DNA of 64,000 nt from Janthinobacterium sp. FW305-129 (GCF_020858115.1 NZ_JACYMM010000006.1:124001-188000); one strand, 5' to 3'. Shown: positions 27,677 to 36,788, counted from the stretch's first letter. The notes: generated by a model not told the origin, from the sequence alone. Translations and numbers: made by a program.

Positions 27677-28561
27677 ATGGAAATTTTCGGCGTTCCAATA
27701 CAAGCGATGATGAGCCAGTTGCTGCTGGGTCTTGTCAACGGCTCGTTCTATGCCATGTTGTCCCTCGGTCTGGCCGTCATCTTCGGCTTGCTCAACGTTA
27801 TTAATTTCTCGCACGGCGCCATGTACATGATGGGCGCCTTCCTGGCCTGGATGGGCCTCAGCTATTTCGACATCAGTTACTGGGCCATGCTGGTCATTGC
27901 CCCGATCCTCGTCGGCCTGGTCGGCATCCTGATCGAAAAGACCATGCTGCGCTGGCTGTATAAACTCGACCACCTGTATGGCTTGCTGCTGACCTTTGGC
28001 ATTACCCTGATCATGGAAGGCGTGTTTCGCTCCTTTTATGGCGTCTCGGGCCAGCCGTATGCCGTGCCCGAAGCGCTGGCCGGCGCGACGGACCTGGGTT
28101 TCATGATCTTGCCGAACTACCGCGCCTGGGTGGTCATCGCTTCGCTCTCCGTCTGCCTGGCCACCTGGTTCGTCATCGAAAAAACCAAATTAGGGGCCTA
28201 CCTGCGGGCCGGCACGGAAAACCCGAAACTGGTGGAAGCGTTCGGCATCAACGTGCCGCTGATGGTGACCTTGACCTTCGGCTTCGGCGTGGCGCTGGCC
28301 GGTTTTGCCGGCGTGCTGGCCGCCCCGATCATCCAGGTCTCGCCACTGATGGGCTCGAACCTGATCATCGTCGTGTTTGCCGTGGTGGTGATCGGCGGCA
28401 TGGGTTCCATCATGGGCTCCATCCTGACGGGCCTGGGCCTGGGCGTGATCGAGGGCCTGACCCGCGTGTTCTACCCGGAAGGCTCGGCCACCGTGGTGTT
28501 CGTGGTGATGGTCATCGTGCTGCTGCTGCGTCCCGCCGGCCTGTTCGGCAAAGAAAAGTAA
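27677..28561 (+). CDS. livH: Branched-chain amino acid-type ABC transporter permease (LivH family)
   Basis: Inner-membrane permease of 294 aa with about eight hydrophobic helices. It begins MMSQLLLGLVNGSFYAMLSLGLAVIFGLLNVINFSHGAMYMMGA (from residue 9), the LivH hallmark, and contains the cytoplasmic coupling segment YLRAGTENPKLVEAFGIN. The ORF begins at 27677 with ATG. livM follows after 31 bp. Confidence 0.93.
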   Translation: MEIFGVPIQAMMSQLLLGLVNGSFYAMLSLGLAVIFGLLNVINFSHGAMYMMGAFLAWMGLSYFDISYWAMLVIAPILVGLVGILIEKTMLRWLYKLDHLYGLLLTFGITLIMEGVFRSFYGVSGQPYAVPEALAGATDLGFMILPNYRAWVVIASLSVCLATWFVIEKTKLGAYLRAGTENPKLVEAFGINVPLMVTLTFGFGVALAGFAGVLAAPIIQVSPLMGSNLIIVVFAVVVIGGMGSIMGSILTGLGLGVIEGLTRVFYPEGSATVVFVVMVIVLLLRPAGLFGKEK

Positions 28562-28592
28562 TCCTCATCAGTCATGTATTGGAGCTACCACG

Positions 28593-29573
28593 ATGAATAA
28601 GAATGTAGGCTACGCCATTGCCCTGCTGCTGGCACTGGCGGCCCCGTTTTACGGCTATCCCGTCTTCCTGATGAAGTTGCTGTGCTTTGCCCTGTTTGCC
28701 TGTGCTTTTAATTTGCTGATCGGCTACACCGGTTTGCTGTCGTTCGGCCATGCGGCCTTCTTCGGCGGCGCCGGCTATGTCACCGGCTACGCGCTGCGCA
28801 CCTGGGGCTGGCCGACGGAACTGGGCTTGCTGGCCGGCGTCGCCACGGGCGCCTTGCTGGGTCTGGTGATCGGCGGGCTGGCGATCCGCCGCCAGGGCAT
28901 CTACTTTACGATGATCACGCTGGCGCTGGCGCAGATGGTGTACTTCCTGGCCTTGCGTTTGCCGTTCACGGGCGGCGAGGATGGCTTGCAGGGTGTTCCA
29001 CGTGGAACCTTGCTGGGCACGATAGACCTGGGCAATGACACGGTGTTGTACTACGTCGTGCTGGCCATTTTTGTCGCCGGCTTCGCCCTGATCGTGCGCA
29101 CCATCCATTCGCCGTTCGGCCAGGTGCTCAAGGCGATCAAGGAAAACGAACCGCGCGCCATCTCGCTGGGCTACGACGTCAACAAGTACAAGCTGATGGC
29201 CATCGTCCTGTCGGCTTCGCTCGCCGCCCTGGCCGGCGCCACCAAGACCCTGGTGCTGGGCTTTGAGACCTTGACCGACGTGTACTGGGGCATGTCGGGC
29301 CTGGTCGTGCTGATGACCCTGGTGGGCGGCATGGGTACCTTGTCCGGCCCCATCCTCGGCGCCGTGCTGATCATCGCGCTGGAAAACAAGCTGGGCGATG
29401 TCGGCACCTACCTGGCCACGCACACGGGCATCGAGTGGTTCGGCACCCTGGGCGAATCGGTGGGCATGGTCACGGGCGTGATCTTCGTCATCTGCGTGCT
29501 GCTGTTCCGGCGCGGCATCGTCGGCGAAGCCATCGCGCGCTTCGGCGGCAGGGCGGCCAAAGCAGCTGTCTGA
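28593..29573 (+). CDS. livM: Branched-chain amino acid-type ABC transporter permease (LivM family)
   Basis: Second permease, 326 aa, about nine helices. Family markers: LLIGYTGLLSFGHAAFFGGAGYV and the coupling loop FGQVLKAIKENEPRAISLGYDVN. GGAG lies 11 bp before the ATG. The coding sequence contains a parS-like site at 28994-29009. A strong terminator follows the stop. Confidence 0.93.
   Translation: MNKNVGYAIALLLALAAPFYGYPVFLMKLLCFALFACAFNLLIGYTGLLSFGHAAFFGGAGYVTGYALRTWGWPTELGLLAGVATGALLGLVIGGLAIRRQGIYFTMITLALAQMVYFLALRLPFTGGEDGLQGVPRGTLLGTIDLGNDTVLYYVVLAIFVAGFALIVRTIHSPFGQVLKAIKENEPRAISLGYDVNKYKLMAIVLSASLAALAGATKTLVLGFETLTDVYWGMSGLVVLMTLVGGMGTLSGPILGAVLIIALENKLGDVGTYLATHTGIEWFGTLGESVGMVTGVIFVICVLLFRRGIVGEAIARFGGRAAKAAV
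28994..29009. promoter_or_regulatory. parS: parS-like ParB-binding site
   Basis: TGTTCCACGTGGAACC differs from the perfect palindrome TGTTCCACGTGGAACA only at the last base. It lies inside livM, 9.4 kb from parB. Confidence 0.8.
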
Positions 29574-29582
29574 TTTTCAAGC

Positions 29583-29610
29583 AACGCCGGACGGATCGTC
29601 CGGCGTTTTT
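29583..29610 (+). terminator. Terminator of the ABC transporter operon
   Basis: An 11-bp perfect stem (29583-29593 with 29597-29607, GAT loop) runs into five T. Confidence 0.92.
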
Positions 29611-29649
29611 CATTGTGCGTCCACTGTTACTTCAACGGAGAGAACCACC

Positions 29650-31716
29650 ATGCAAATGACGATCACGCGCGCGGGCACCGGCATGAGCCTGTGCACCCTG
29701 CTGGCATTGGCAGGCTGCGGCAGCAACCATGCGCCGGAAGAACTGAACCAGATGCCCGGCTACCTGGGGACGATTGCGCGCGCCGACTACGACGGCAAGA
29801 CGAACGATTTGCTGACGGCCGGCCTGGGCAAGACGGGGCTGGCGGGCGCCACGCCCTTGTATGCGAATGCCGAACAGCCGACGCCGGTCGAACTGCGCCG
29901 CAATGCGATTTACGCCAACTACCGCGCCGTGCTCGACATCGCCGCCAACAGCGGCTATGGCACCCTGTACGGACCGAACGTGGATGCCGCCGGCAACGTG
30001 GGCAGTGGCGAGGGCCTGGTCGCGGGCAGCGAATACATCGCCTATGCCGACGATGGCACGGGCAAGAAGAATGTCACCTTGATGGTGCAGGTGCCGGCCA
30101 GCTTCGACCCGGACCGCGCCTGCATCGTCACGGGCACGTCGAGCGGTTCGCGCGGCATCTACGGCGCCATCGGCAGCTCGGGCGAATGGGGTCTGAAGAA
30201 GGGCTGCGCCGTGGCGTATGCCGACAAGGGTTCCGGCACGGGCCTGTATGTGTTCGAGGACGACAGCGTGAACCTGCAGAATGGCGTGCGCGCGGGAAGA
30301 GTCGCCGCGGGCAAGAACGCGCTCTTCGCGCCGGACTTGAGCGATGCCGACCGGCTGGCCTGGGCTGGCGCCTACCCGAACCGCGTCGCCTTCAAGCATG
30401 CGCACTCGCAGCAGAATCCCGAGAAGGATTGGGGAAAAGTGACACTGCAGGCGGTCGAGATGGCGTATTACGTGTTGAACGAGCGCTACGGCGTGCTGGC
30501 CCGCGATGGCAGTTCGCGCATCGTACGGCTGACGCCGAAGAACACCATCACGATCGCCTCGAGCATTTCCAACGGCGCCGGCTCGGCTCTGCTGGCGGCG
30601 GAACAGGATAGCAAGGGCTTGATCAGCGGCGTGGCGGCCAGCGAGCCGCAGGTACAACCGCAGCCGTCCACGGCCTACAGCGTGCGCCAGGGCGGGGCGC
30701 TCGTCGCCAATCCCGGCCGTGCGCTGTTCGACTACGCCACCTATGCCGCCCTGTATCAGCCGTGCATCGCTTCCACGGCCGGCAATGCGGGACGCTGCAC
30801 GGCGCTGGTAGCCAAGGGCTTATTGAACGGCGCCGACCTGGCGGCGCAGCAGGCGGATGCGAAGCAGCGCTTGCGCGCGTATGGCTGGCTGGTTGACTCC
30901 GACCCGCTGCAGGCGTCGCACGCGGGCACGAACATCCTCGTGGCCGTCACGTACGCGTATGCCTACGGAAAATTCTCTGTGACGGATAAAGTGTGCGGTT
31001 TCACGTTTGCACAGACGGATGGCAGCGGCAATCCGATCCCGTTCACCTCGGCGCAAAAGGCGGCCAGCTTTGCCGCGCAAAACGGCATCCCCGGTAATGT
31101 CGTGTACGAGAACAGCGTGGGCGGTGCCAAAGTCTACACGGCCGGCGTGTCGCCATCGAGCAGCCTGGCGGACCAGTCGCTCGATGGCTTCCTGTGCCTG
31201 CGCAGCCTGGCGACGGGGCGCGACGCCGTCAGCGGCGCCAACTTGCAGGGCACCCTGGCGGGGCAGAGCGTGCGCGTGCGGGCGGGCATGGCTGAGGTGC
31301 AGGCAACTGGCAAGCTCAATGGCAAGCCGGCCCTCATCGTGCACGGCCGCAGCGATACCTTGATTCCCGTCAACCACGCTGCGCGCGCCTACCTGGGCCT
31401 GAACGCCGCCGTGGAAGGGGGCAATAGCAAGTTGCGTTATATCGAGGTGACCAACGCCAACCACTTCGATTCCTTCAGCAGCGCCTTGCCGACCCTGATC
31501 GTACCGCTGCACGTGTACCTGAACCGGGCACTCGACGCCATGTATGCGCACTTGAACGCCAAGCAAGCCTTGCCGCCATCGCAGGTGGTGCGCACGGTGA
31601 CGCGCGCCGATGCGTCGACCCTGATCACGAATGTCAACGTGCCGGCGATTGCGGCAACGCCGGCGCCCGGCAATGCCATCAGCGTGACGGGGACTGTCGT
31701 CGATATTCCCAACTAG
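29650..31716 (+). CDS. D-(-)-3-hydroxybutyrate oligomer hydrolase family lipoprotein
   Basis: Secreted esterase family (3HBOH) that splits short oligomers of 3-hydroxybutyrate to monomers, completing breakdown of polyhydroxybutyrate. The 688 residues fit the family. The N-terminal lipobox LALAGC puts the acyl Cys near residue 23. Characteristic blocks are GYLGTIARADYDGKTNDLLTAGLGKTGL, CIVTGTSSGSRGIYGAIG, CAVAYADKGSGTG and the nucleophile-like ASSISNGAGSAL; HGRSDTLIPVNHAARAYLGLN and NANHFDSF probably carry the acid and His. GGAGAG lies upstream of the ATG. It is a single gene between terminators. The lipid anchor suggests retention at the envelope rather than release. Confidence 0.9.
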   Translation: MQMTITRAGTGMSLCTLLALAGCGSNHAPEELNQMPGYLGTIARADYDGKTNDLLTAGLGKTGLAGATPLYANAEQPTPVELRRNAIYANYRAVLDIAANSGYGTLYGPNVDAAGNVGSGEGLVAGSEYIAYADDGTGKKNVTLMVQVPASFDPDRACIVTGTSSGSRGIYGAIGSSGEWGLKKGCAVAYADKGSGTGLYVFEDDSVNLQNGVRAGRVAAGKNALFAPDLSDADRLAWAGAYPNRVAFKHAHSQQNPEKDWGKVTLQAVEMAYYVLNERYGVLARDGSSRIVRLTPKNTITIASSISNGAGSALLAAEQDSKGLISGVAASEPQVQPQPSTAYSVRQGGALVANPGRALFDYATYAALYQPCIASTAGNAGRCTALVAKGLLNGADLAAQQADAKQRLRAYGWLVDSDPLQASHAGTNILVAVTYAYAYGKFSVTDKVCGFTFAQTDGSGNPIPFTSAQKAASFAAQNGIPGNVVYENSVGGAKVYTAGVSPSSSLADQSLDGFLCLRSLATGRDAVSGANLQGTLAGQSVRVRAGMAEVQATGKLNGKPALIVHGRSDTLIPVNHAARAYLGLNAAVEGGNSKLRYIEVTNANHFDSFSSALPTLIVPLHVYLNRALDAMYAHLNAKQALPPSQVVRTVTRADASTLITNVNVPAIAATPAPGNAISVTGTVVDIPN

Positions 31717-31738
31717 GCAGTATCATTTGTGGAACCTG

Positions 31739-31764
31739 CGGCCACGTTTCACGTGGCCGTTTTT
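31739..31764 (+). terminator. Terminator of the oligomer hydrolase gene
   Basis: An 8-bp perfect stem (31739-31746 with 31752-31759, TTTCA loop) is followed by five T. It lies between convergent genes and overlaps the end of the EAL gene. Its loop and right arm contain TTTCACGTGG, half of a parS site. Confidence 0.9.
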
Positions 31765-32554
31765 ATTCCCAGGCCATATCGGCGATATGGCCCAATCCCT
31801 GGAAGATGGGCTTGGAAAACCAGTAGCCCTGCATCAGTGAAATGCCGCAGCCGGCCAGGAAGTCGCGCTCGGCGCGTGTCTCGATGCCCTCGGCCAGCAC
31901 GCGGATGCCGAGCTCGCGGCACAGGCCAGCGATGGCGCGCACGATCGCCTGGCGCGGCGCCAGCGTATCGATGCCGCGCACCAGGTCCATGTCGATCTTG
32001 ATGATGTCGGGCTGGTATTCGGCCAGCAGGTTCAAGCCCGCATGGCCGGCGCCGAAATCATCGATGGCCGTCTGAAAACCGAAGCGCCGGTAGGCGCGGA
32101 AGATCTCGACCAGGTGGGGACGGTCCTGCACCCGTTCGCCTTCCGTCACTTCAAAGATGATTTTATCGGTAGGGAAGCGATGCAGTTTTGCCGCTTCCAG
32201 GGTGCTGCGGATGCACACTTCCGGGCGGTAGACGGCGTTGGGCAGGAAGTTGATTGACAGGAAGCCTTGCATGCCGAGGCGCGCTGCGCCGGCCACGGCC
32301 TTGACGCGGCACGCCTGGTCGAAGCGGTAGCGGTTGGCGTCGTTGACTTGCGCCAGCACGCTGGCCGCGCTTTCGCCGTTCGGGCCACGCACCAGTGCCT
32401 CGTGCGCATAGATGCTGCGCGTGTCCAGGTCGACGATGGGCTGATAGGCATACTCGAAGGCAAACGGCAGCGGCGCGCTGTCATGGCAGCCGGCACAGGC
32501 ACCGTAGGGAAAGTGGGTGCTGTCGGGATGAATGGGGATGTCGGGAGGCGTCAT
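31763..32554 (-). CDS. EAL-domain cyclic-di-GMP phosphodiesterase
   Basis: Predicted hydrolase of cyclic di-GMP, about 263 aa and nearly all EAL domain. YQPIVDLDTRSIYAHEALVRG holds the signature in the EALVRG form. FEVTEGERV, AIDDFGAGHAGLNLL and DIIKIDMDLVRGID supply the conserved metal and catalytic residues; the DDFGAG loop is intact, so activity is likely. Before the domain is a short cysteine-rich leader, YGACAGCHDS, containing CxxCH. The ATG at 32554 is chosen; a GTG at 32602 overlapping the upstream gene's stop would add 16 residues and couple translation. It follows the alcohol dehydrogenase gene on the same strand. Confidence 0.88.
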   Translation of the reverse strand: MTPPDIPIHPDSTHFPYGACAGCHDSAPLPFAFEYAYQPIVDLDTRSIYAHEALVRGPNGESAASVLAQVNDANRYRFDQACRVKAVAGAARLGMQGFLSINFLPNAVYRPEVCIRSTLEAAKLHRFPTDKIIFEVTEGERVQDRPHLVEIFRAYRRFGFQTAIDDFGAGHAGLNLLAEYQPDIIKIDMDLVRGIDTLAPRQAIVRAIAGLCRELGIRVLAEGIETRAERDFLAGCGISLMQGYWFSKPIFQGLGHIADMAWE

Positions 32555-32598
32555 GGCTTCAGTGTAGCAGGGCGGGTTGGCAGATTCCGTCTGCTGGC

Positions 32599-33756
32599 TC
32601 ACAGTGCGGCAGCATAGATGGCGCGCGCATCGGCGCGCGTGACGGGCCGGGGATTGTTGCCCAGCAAGCGCGTTTGCAGCATGGCTTCATCGGCCAGCCG
32701 GTCCAGGTCGCAGGCCGCGATGCCCACTTCGCGCAGGGTGCGCACGATGCCCGTCGCCAGGGCAATCTCCTGCAGGGCGTCGATCAGGGCCATGGCGCGC
32801 GCTTCCTCGCTGCCGGTGATGCCGGGTTGCAAGACGGTCGCCAGTTGCGCATACAGGGGCGCCGCATGGGACAAATTAAAACGCAGCACGTGCGGCAGCA
32901 CCAGCGCATTCGACAGGCCATGTGGCACGTGGAACAGGCCGCCGATCGGATAGGCGAGCGCGTGCACGGCGGCCACGGGCGCATTGGCAAATGCCTGGCC
33001 GGCCAGCATGGCACCGAGCAGCATTGCCTGGCGGGCCGGCAAGTTGGCGCCATCGCGGCAGGCGGTGACGAGATTCGCGTGCAGCAGCGACAGCGCCTGG
33101 GTTGCCAGCATGTCGGACAGAGGATTTTTCAGCAGGCGGCTGGTGTACGCTTCGATCGCATGCACCATGGCATCGATGCCGGTGGCGGCCGTCACGGCGG
33201 GCGGCAAGCCCAGGGTCAGGCTGGCATCGAGGATGGCCAGGTCCGCATACAGTTGCGGCGCGACCACGCCCATCTTGCTGGTGGCGCCCGTGGTGACGAT
33301 GGCGATATGCGTCACTTCCGAGCCCGTGCCGGCCGTCGTCGGCAATTGCACCAGGGGCAGGCGCTGGCCGTGGACATTGCCGATGCCATACAGCTGGGCC
33401 AGTTCCTGGCGGCCCGGTGCCAGCACGGCGATCAGCTTGGCCACGTCCAGCGAACTGCCGCCCCCGAGGCCGATAATCAGTTCCACGTGAAACATCTGGG
33501 CTTGGGCCACGCCAGCCAGCACGACGGCTTCGGGCGGATCGGCTTGCACATCGGAAAAGACATGCGCCTCGATGCCCGTCGCTTGCAAACTGTGCAGCGA
33601 GGCATCGGCCAGGCCCGTGCGCAAAAAGCCGGCGTCGGTGACGAGCAGGGCGCGGCGTACGGTGGGGAAGTGATGGGCGATATGCGCGCCCAGTTGGGCG
33701 GCGGCGCCTGGTTCAACGATCAGATGCGGCACGGTGCGAAACTGGAAGGCGGGCAT
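32599..33756 (-). CDS. Iron-containing alcohol dehydrogenase
   Basis: NAD-dependent type III alcohol dehydrogenase, 385 aa. The nucleotide-binding LIIGLGGGSSLDVAKLIAVL and the metal-binding region with HALAYPIGGLFHVPHGLSNALVLPHVL are intact, giving the expected Asp/His ligands. The substrate is not evident. The coding sequence contains a parS-like site at 33479-33494 and a weaker one at 32921. It ends within 50 bp of the EAL gene, with which it may be cotranscribed. Confidence 0.92.
   Translation of the reverse strand: MPAFQFRTVPHLIVEPGAAAQLGAHIAHHFPTVRRALLVTDAGFLRTGLADASLHSLQATGIEAHVFSDVQADPPEAVVLAGVAQAQMFHVELIIGLGGGSSLDVAKLIAVLAPGRQELAQLYGIGNVHGQRLPLVQLPTTAGTGSEVTHIAIVTTGATSKMGVVAPQLYADLAILDASLTLGLPPAVTAATGIDAMVHAIEAYTSRLLKNPLSDMLATQALSLLHANLVTACRDGANLPARQAMLLGAMLAGQAFANAPVAAVHALAYPIGGLFHVPHGLSNALVLPHVLRFNLSHAAPLYAQLATVLQPGITGSEEARAMALIDALQEIALATGIVRTLREVGIAACDLDRLADEAMLQTRLLGNNPRPVTRADARAIYAAAL
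33479..33494. promoter_or_regulatory. parS: parS-like ParB-binding site inside the alcohol dehydrogenase gene
   Basis: AGTTCCACGTGAAACA matches the core GTTCCACGTGAAAC fully and differs from TGTTCCACGTGAAACA at one end base. Confidence 0.7.
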
Positions 33757-33814
33757 GCGTACTCCTGACAGGAAGGACAGAAGCCCAGCTTACTCCGCTT
33801 TTCGCCCCCGTGCC

Positions 33815-33830
33815 TGTTTCACGTGGAACC
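33815..33830. promoter_or_regulatory. parS: parS-like ParB-binding site, intergenic
   Basis: TGTTTCACGTGGAACC lies between the alcohol dehydrogenase and nuoA genes; only the final base departs from the TGTTYCACGTGRAACA form. Confidence 0.8.
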
Positions 33831-33841
33831 AGAAGCGGCGC

Positions 33842-34201
33842 TTACTCCCACTCCAGCGCGCCGCGTTTCCATTCATACGCCAGGCCGATGGCCAGCACGG
33901 CCAAAAACCCCATGACGGCCCAAAATCCGGCTAGTCCCAGTGCATTGACGTTGGCCGCCCATGGCATCAGGAAGATCACCTCGATATCGAACAGAATGAA
34001 CAGGATGGCGACCAGGTAGAAGCGGATGTCGAACTTCATGCGCGCATCGCCGAACGCTTCGAAGCCGCATTCATACGGGGACAGTTTTTGCGCATCGGGC
34101 TTGTGCGGCCCGAGTACGCGTCCCAGCAGCATGGGCACGATGCCGACGAGGATGCCGATCAGAATGAACAGCAGGACGGGAAAATAGTTTTCGAGGAGCA
34201 T
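33842..34201 (-). CDS. nuoA: NADH-quinone oxidoreductase subunit A (isolated copy)
   Basis: Small membrane subunit of respiratory complex I, 119 aa with three hydrophobic helices. Family signature: [43 protein letters not shown], followed by a C-terminal [12 protein letters not shown]. The start at 34201 has GAGGAA 5 bp upstream; an open frame to 34489 is only read-through into sugE sequence. No nuoB or other complex I gene is adjacent, so it is either a second nuoA or a displaced single copy. It lies 11 bp downstream of sugE on the same strand and could be cotranscribed with it. Confidence 0.9.
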   Translation of the reverse strand: MLLENYFPVLLFILIGILVGIVPMLLGRVLGPHKPDAQKLSPYECGFEAFGDARMKFDIRFYLVAILFILFDIEVIFLMPWAANVNALGLAGFWAVMGFLAVLAIGLAYEWKRGALEWE

Positions 34202-34212
34202 GGGGATTCCTC

Positions 34213-34533
34213 TCAGTGGCTGGACGACAGTTTCATCAGCACGATACCGCACACGATGAGGACGGCGGCGCACACGCGCATGGTGTTGACTTGCTCGCCC
34301 AGAAAGACGATGCCGACGATGAAGGCGCCGACGGCGCCGATGCCCGTCCAGATGGTGTAGGCCGTGCCCAGGGGCAGGGTGCGCATGGCCAGCGACAGCA
34401 AGCCGAAGCTGGCGATCATCATGACGATGGTAATCACGGAGGGGGTAAGTCTGGTGAAACCCGCGGAGAGTTTCATCGAATATGCCCATACGACTTCAAG
34501 CATGCCGGCAATCATTAACAGTATCCAGGCCAT
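34213..34533 (-). CDS. sugE: SMR-family guanidinium exporter (SugE/Gdx)
   Basis: Small multidrug resistance protein of 106 aa with four helices. The key Glu is in [11 protein letters not shown] near residue 13, followed by the loop [21 protein letters not shown]. The family divides into drug exporters (Qac/Emr) and Gdx guanidinium/proton antiporters; SugE-type sequence ([15 protein letters not shown]) and the guanidine-II riboswitch just upstream both indicate a guanidinium exporter. AAGGAG precedes the ATG by about 5 bp. Confidence 0.94.
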   Translation of the reverse strand: MAWILLMIAGMLEVVWAYSMKLSAGFTRLTPSVITIVMMIASFGLLSLAMRTLPLGTAYTIWTGIGAVGAFIVGIVFLGEQVNTMRVCAAVLIVCGIVLMKLSSSH

Positions 34534-34552
34534 GGCGGCTCCTTATACAGAG

Positions 34553-34597
34553 CGGGCCGTCCCGGTGTGTTCCCATGATGGGGGAGGCCGTCCTCCT
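34553..34597 (-). promoter_or_regulatory. Guanidine-II (mini-ykkC) riboswitch
   Basis: On the minus strand two small hairpins each present an ACGG loop. The first has stem 34592-34596 with 34583-34587 and loop 34588-34591; the second has stem 34561-34564 with 34553-34556 and loop 34557-34560. The sugE ribosome binding site follows. Two ACGR-loop hairpins upstream of an SMR gene are the defining architecture of this riboswitch class, which turns on translation when free guanidine binds. Confidence 0.88.
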
Positions 34598-34701
34598 GGA
34601 TGATCGTCCCGCTGGCCACTGGCGTGGTCGCGTTGGCGGACGATGCGGCAATTGTAGCAAACATTTCACGCTACCGCAGCCCACTGCCTGACCACGCTGC
34701 G

Positions 34702-34717
34702 TGTTCCACGTGAAACA
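34702..34717. promoter_or_regulatory. parS: parS-like ParB-binding site upstream of mnmG
   Basis: TGTTCCACGTGAAACA is a full-length match to the TGTTYCACGTGRAACA form. It sits in the divergent sugE-mnmG region, 3.7 kb before parB. Confidence 0.9.
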
Positions 34718-34798
34718 GAAATCGCCGTTGACTTGCCCCTGCTGAGTAAAAATTAAGCAAAAAATGCGCTGCGCAAGGTTGCGCTTGCAAAAAGACTC

Positions 34799-34804
34799 TA
34801 TAAT
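34799..34804 (+). promoter_or_regulatory. Probable -10 box of the mnmG promoter
   Basis: A perfect TATAAT lies 47 bp before the mnmG start. No convincing -35 hexamer was found at 16-18 bp spacing. Confidence 0.5.
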
Positions 34805-34850
34805 CGGAGCTCTCATCCCGCATTTTTACTTGCACTGTTACCTATTTATC

Positions 34851-36788
34851 ATGTTATTTCCTACAGAATTCGACGTCATCGTTGTCGGTGGTGGTCACGC
34901 CGGTACCGAGGCGGCCCTCGCTTCCGCCCGCATGGGGCAGAAGACGCTATTGCTCACGCATAATATTGAGACACTGGGCCAGATGTCGTGCAACCCCTCC
35001 ATCGGCGGCATCGGCAAGGGCCACCTGGTCAAGGAGGTCGATGCCATGGGCGGCGCGATGGCAATTGCCACCGACGAGTCCGGCATTCAGTTTCGCATCC
35101 TGAATTCCTCGAAAGGCCCGGCAGTGCGCGCCACGCGCGCCCAGGCCGACCGTATTCTTTACAAGGCCGCCATCCGTACACGGCTGGAAAACCAGCCTAA
35201 CCTGTGGCTGTTCCAGCAAGCGGTCGACGATTTGATCGTCGAAGGCGACCGGGTCGTCGGCGCCGTGACGCAGATCGGCCTGAAGTTTCTCGCGCGTGCC
35301 GTGGTGCTCACGGCCGGTACTTTCCTCGACGGCAAGATCCACGTGGGCCTGAATAATTATTCGGCCGGCCGCGCCGGCGATCCGCCCGCCATCTCCCTGT
35401 CCGCCCGCCTGAAAGAACTGAAACTGCCGCAAGGCCGCCTGAAAACGGGCACGCCGCCGCGCATTGATGGCCGCACGATCGACTTTTCCGTGATGCAAGA
35501 ACAGCCGGGCGACCTCGATCCCGTGCCCGTGTTTTCCGTCATGGGCAACACGGCCATGCACCCGCGCCAGGTGCCGTGCTGGGTCACGCACACGAATAGC
35601 CAGACGCACGACATCATCCGCGCCGGCCTGGACCGCAGCCCCATGTATACGGGCGTCATCGAAGGCGTGGGCCCGCGCTATTGCCCGTCGATCGAAGACA
35701 AGATCCACCGTTTCTCGGGCAAGGAATCGCACCAGATCTTCCTCGAGCCGGAAGGCTTGACGACGCACGAGTTCTATCCGAATGGCATCTCCACCAGCCT
35801 GCCGTTCGACGTGCAGATCGCCCTGGTGCAATCGATGAAGGGCATGGAAAACGCGCATATCCTGCGCCCCGGCTACGCCATCGAATACGATTATTTCGAC
35901 CCGCGCGGCTTGAAGGCGTCGCTGGAAACGAAGGCCGTCGCCGGCCTGTTCTTCGCCGGCCAGATCAACGGCACCACGGGCTACGAGGAAGCGGCCGCGC
36001 AAGGCATGCTGGCGGGCCTGAATGCGGCCTTGTTGACGCAGGACAAGGAAGCCTGGGTACCGGGCCGCTCAGAGGCCTACCTGGGCGTGCTGGTCGACGA
36101 TCTGATCACCCAGGGCGTGCAGGAGCCGTACCGCATGTTCACCAGCCGCGCCGAGTACCGCCTGAGCTTGCGCGAAGACAATGCCGACATGCGCCTGACG
36201 GAAATCGGCCGCACCCTGGGCTGCGTGGGCGACGCCCAGTGGCAAGCGTTCGAGACCAAGCGCGAAGCGGTGGCGCGCGAACTCGAGCGCCTGCGTTCCA
36301 CGTGGGTCAACCCGCGCATCCTGGCGGCTGCCGAATCGGAACGCATCGTCGGCCAGGCCCTCGAGCGCGAGTATTCGCTGGCGGACCTGCTGCGCCGCCC
36401 GAACGTGGCCTACGACACCCTGATGAGCATGACGGGCATGGAAGGCCAGGCGCTGGCCGGCCCCGGCGTGGAAGACCCTGCCGTGCGCGAACAGGTGGAA
36501 ATCCAGCTCAAATATGCGGGCTACATCGAGCGCCAGAGCAAGGAAATCGAGCGCCACGAACACTATGAAAACCTGGCCTTGCCGGAAGGTTTCAATTACC
36601 TGGATATCGGCGCGCTGTCGGTCGAAGTGCGGCAAAAACTCGACAAGCAGCGTCCGGAAACCCTGGGCCAGGCTTCGCGCATTTCCGGCGTGACGCCGGC
36701 GGCGATTTCGCTGCTGCTGGTGCATCTGAAAAAGCGCGGTTTTGGTGCCGCGCAGACTACCACTTTAAAGGACGAGGTTGTTGAATGA
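34851..36788 (+). CDS. mnmG: tRNA uridine-5-carboxymethylaminomethyl modification enzyme, FAD subunit
   Basis: FAD-dependent partner of MnmE that adds the carboxymethylaminomethyl group to U34 of certain tRNAs. The 645 residues match the family: [19 protein letters not shown] (FAD), [23 protein letters not shown] with its reactive Cys, the [17 protein letters not shown] block, and the helical C-terminus. The start at 34851 gives [15 protein letters not shown]; a frame to 34764 would include the promoter. It overlaps rsmG by 4 bp (ATGA). The mnmG-rsmG-parA-parB order is a classic origin-proximal cluster. Confidence 0.97.
   Translation: MLFPTEFDVIVVGGGHAGTEAALASARMGQKTLLLTHNIETLGQMSCNPSIGGIGKGHLVKEVDAMGGAMAIATDESGIQFRILNSSKGPAVRATRAQADRILYKAAIRTRLENQPNLWLFQQAVDDLIVEGDRVVGAVTQIGLKFLARAVVLTAGTFLDGKIHVGLNNYSAGRAGDPPAISLSARLKELKLPQGRLKTGTPPRIDGRTIDFSVMQEQPGDLDPVPVFSVMGNTAMHPRQVPCWVTHTNSQTHDIIRAGLDRSPMYTGVIEGVGPRYCPSIEDKIHRFSGKESHQIFLEPEGLTTHEFYPNGISTSLPFDVQIALVQSMKGMENAHILRPGYAIEYDYFDPRGLKASLETKAVAGLFFAGQINGTTGYEEAAAQGMLAGLNAALLTQDKEAWVPGRSEAYLGVLVDDLITQGVQEPYRMFTSRAEYRLSLREDNADMRLTEIGRTLGCVGDAQWQAFETKREAVARELERLRSTWVNPRILAAAESERIVGQALEREYSLADLLRRPNVAYDTLMSMTGMEGQALAGPGVEDPAVREQVEIQLKYAGYIERQSKEIERHEHYENLALPEGFNYLDIGALSVEVRQKLDKQRPETLGQASRISGVTPAAISLLLVHLKKRGFGAAQTTTLKDEVVE

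Noticed and set aside
32555..32602. GTG start at 32602 for the EAL protein
   Set aside because: It overlaps the neighbouring stop in a coupling arrangement, but has no ribosome binding site and adds a nondescript 16-residue leader; the ATG at 32554 is preferred, without certainty.
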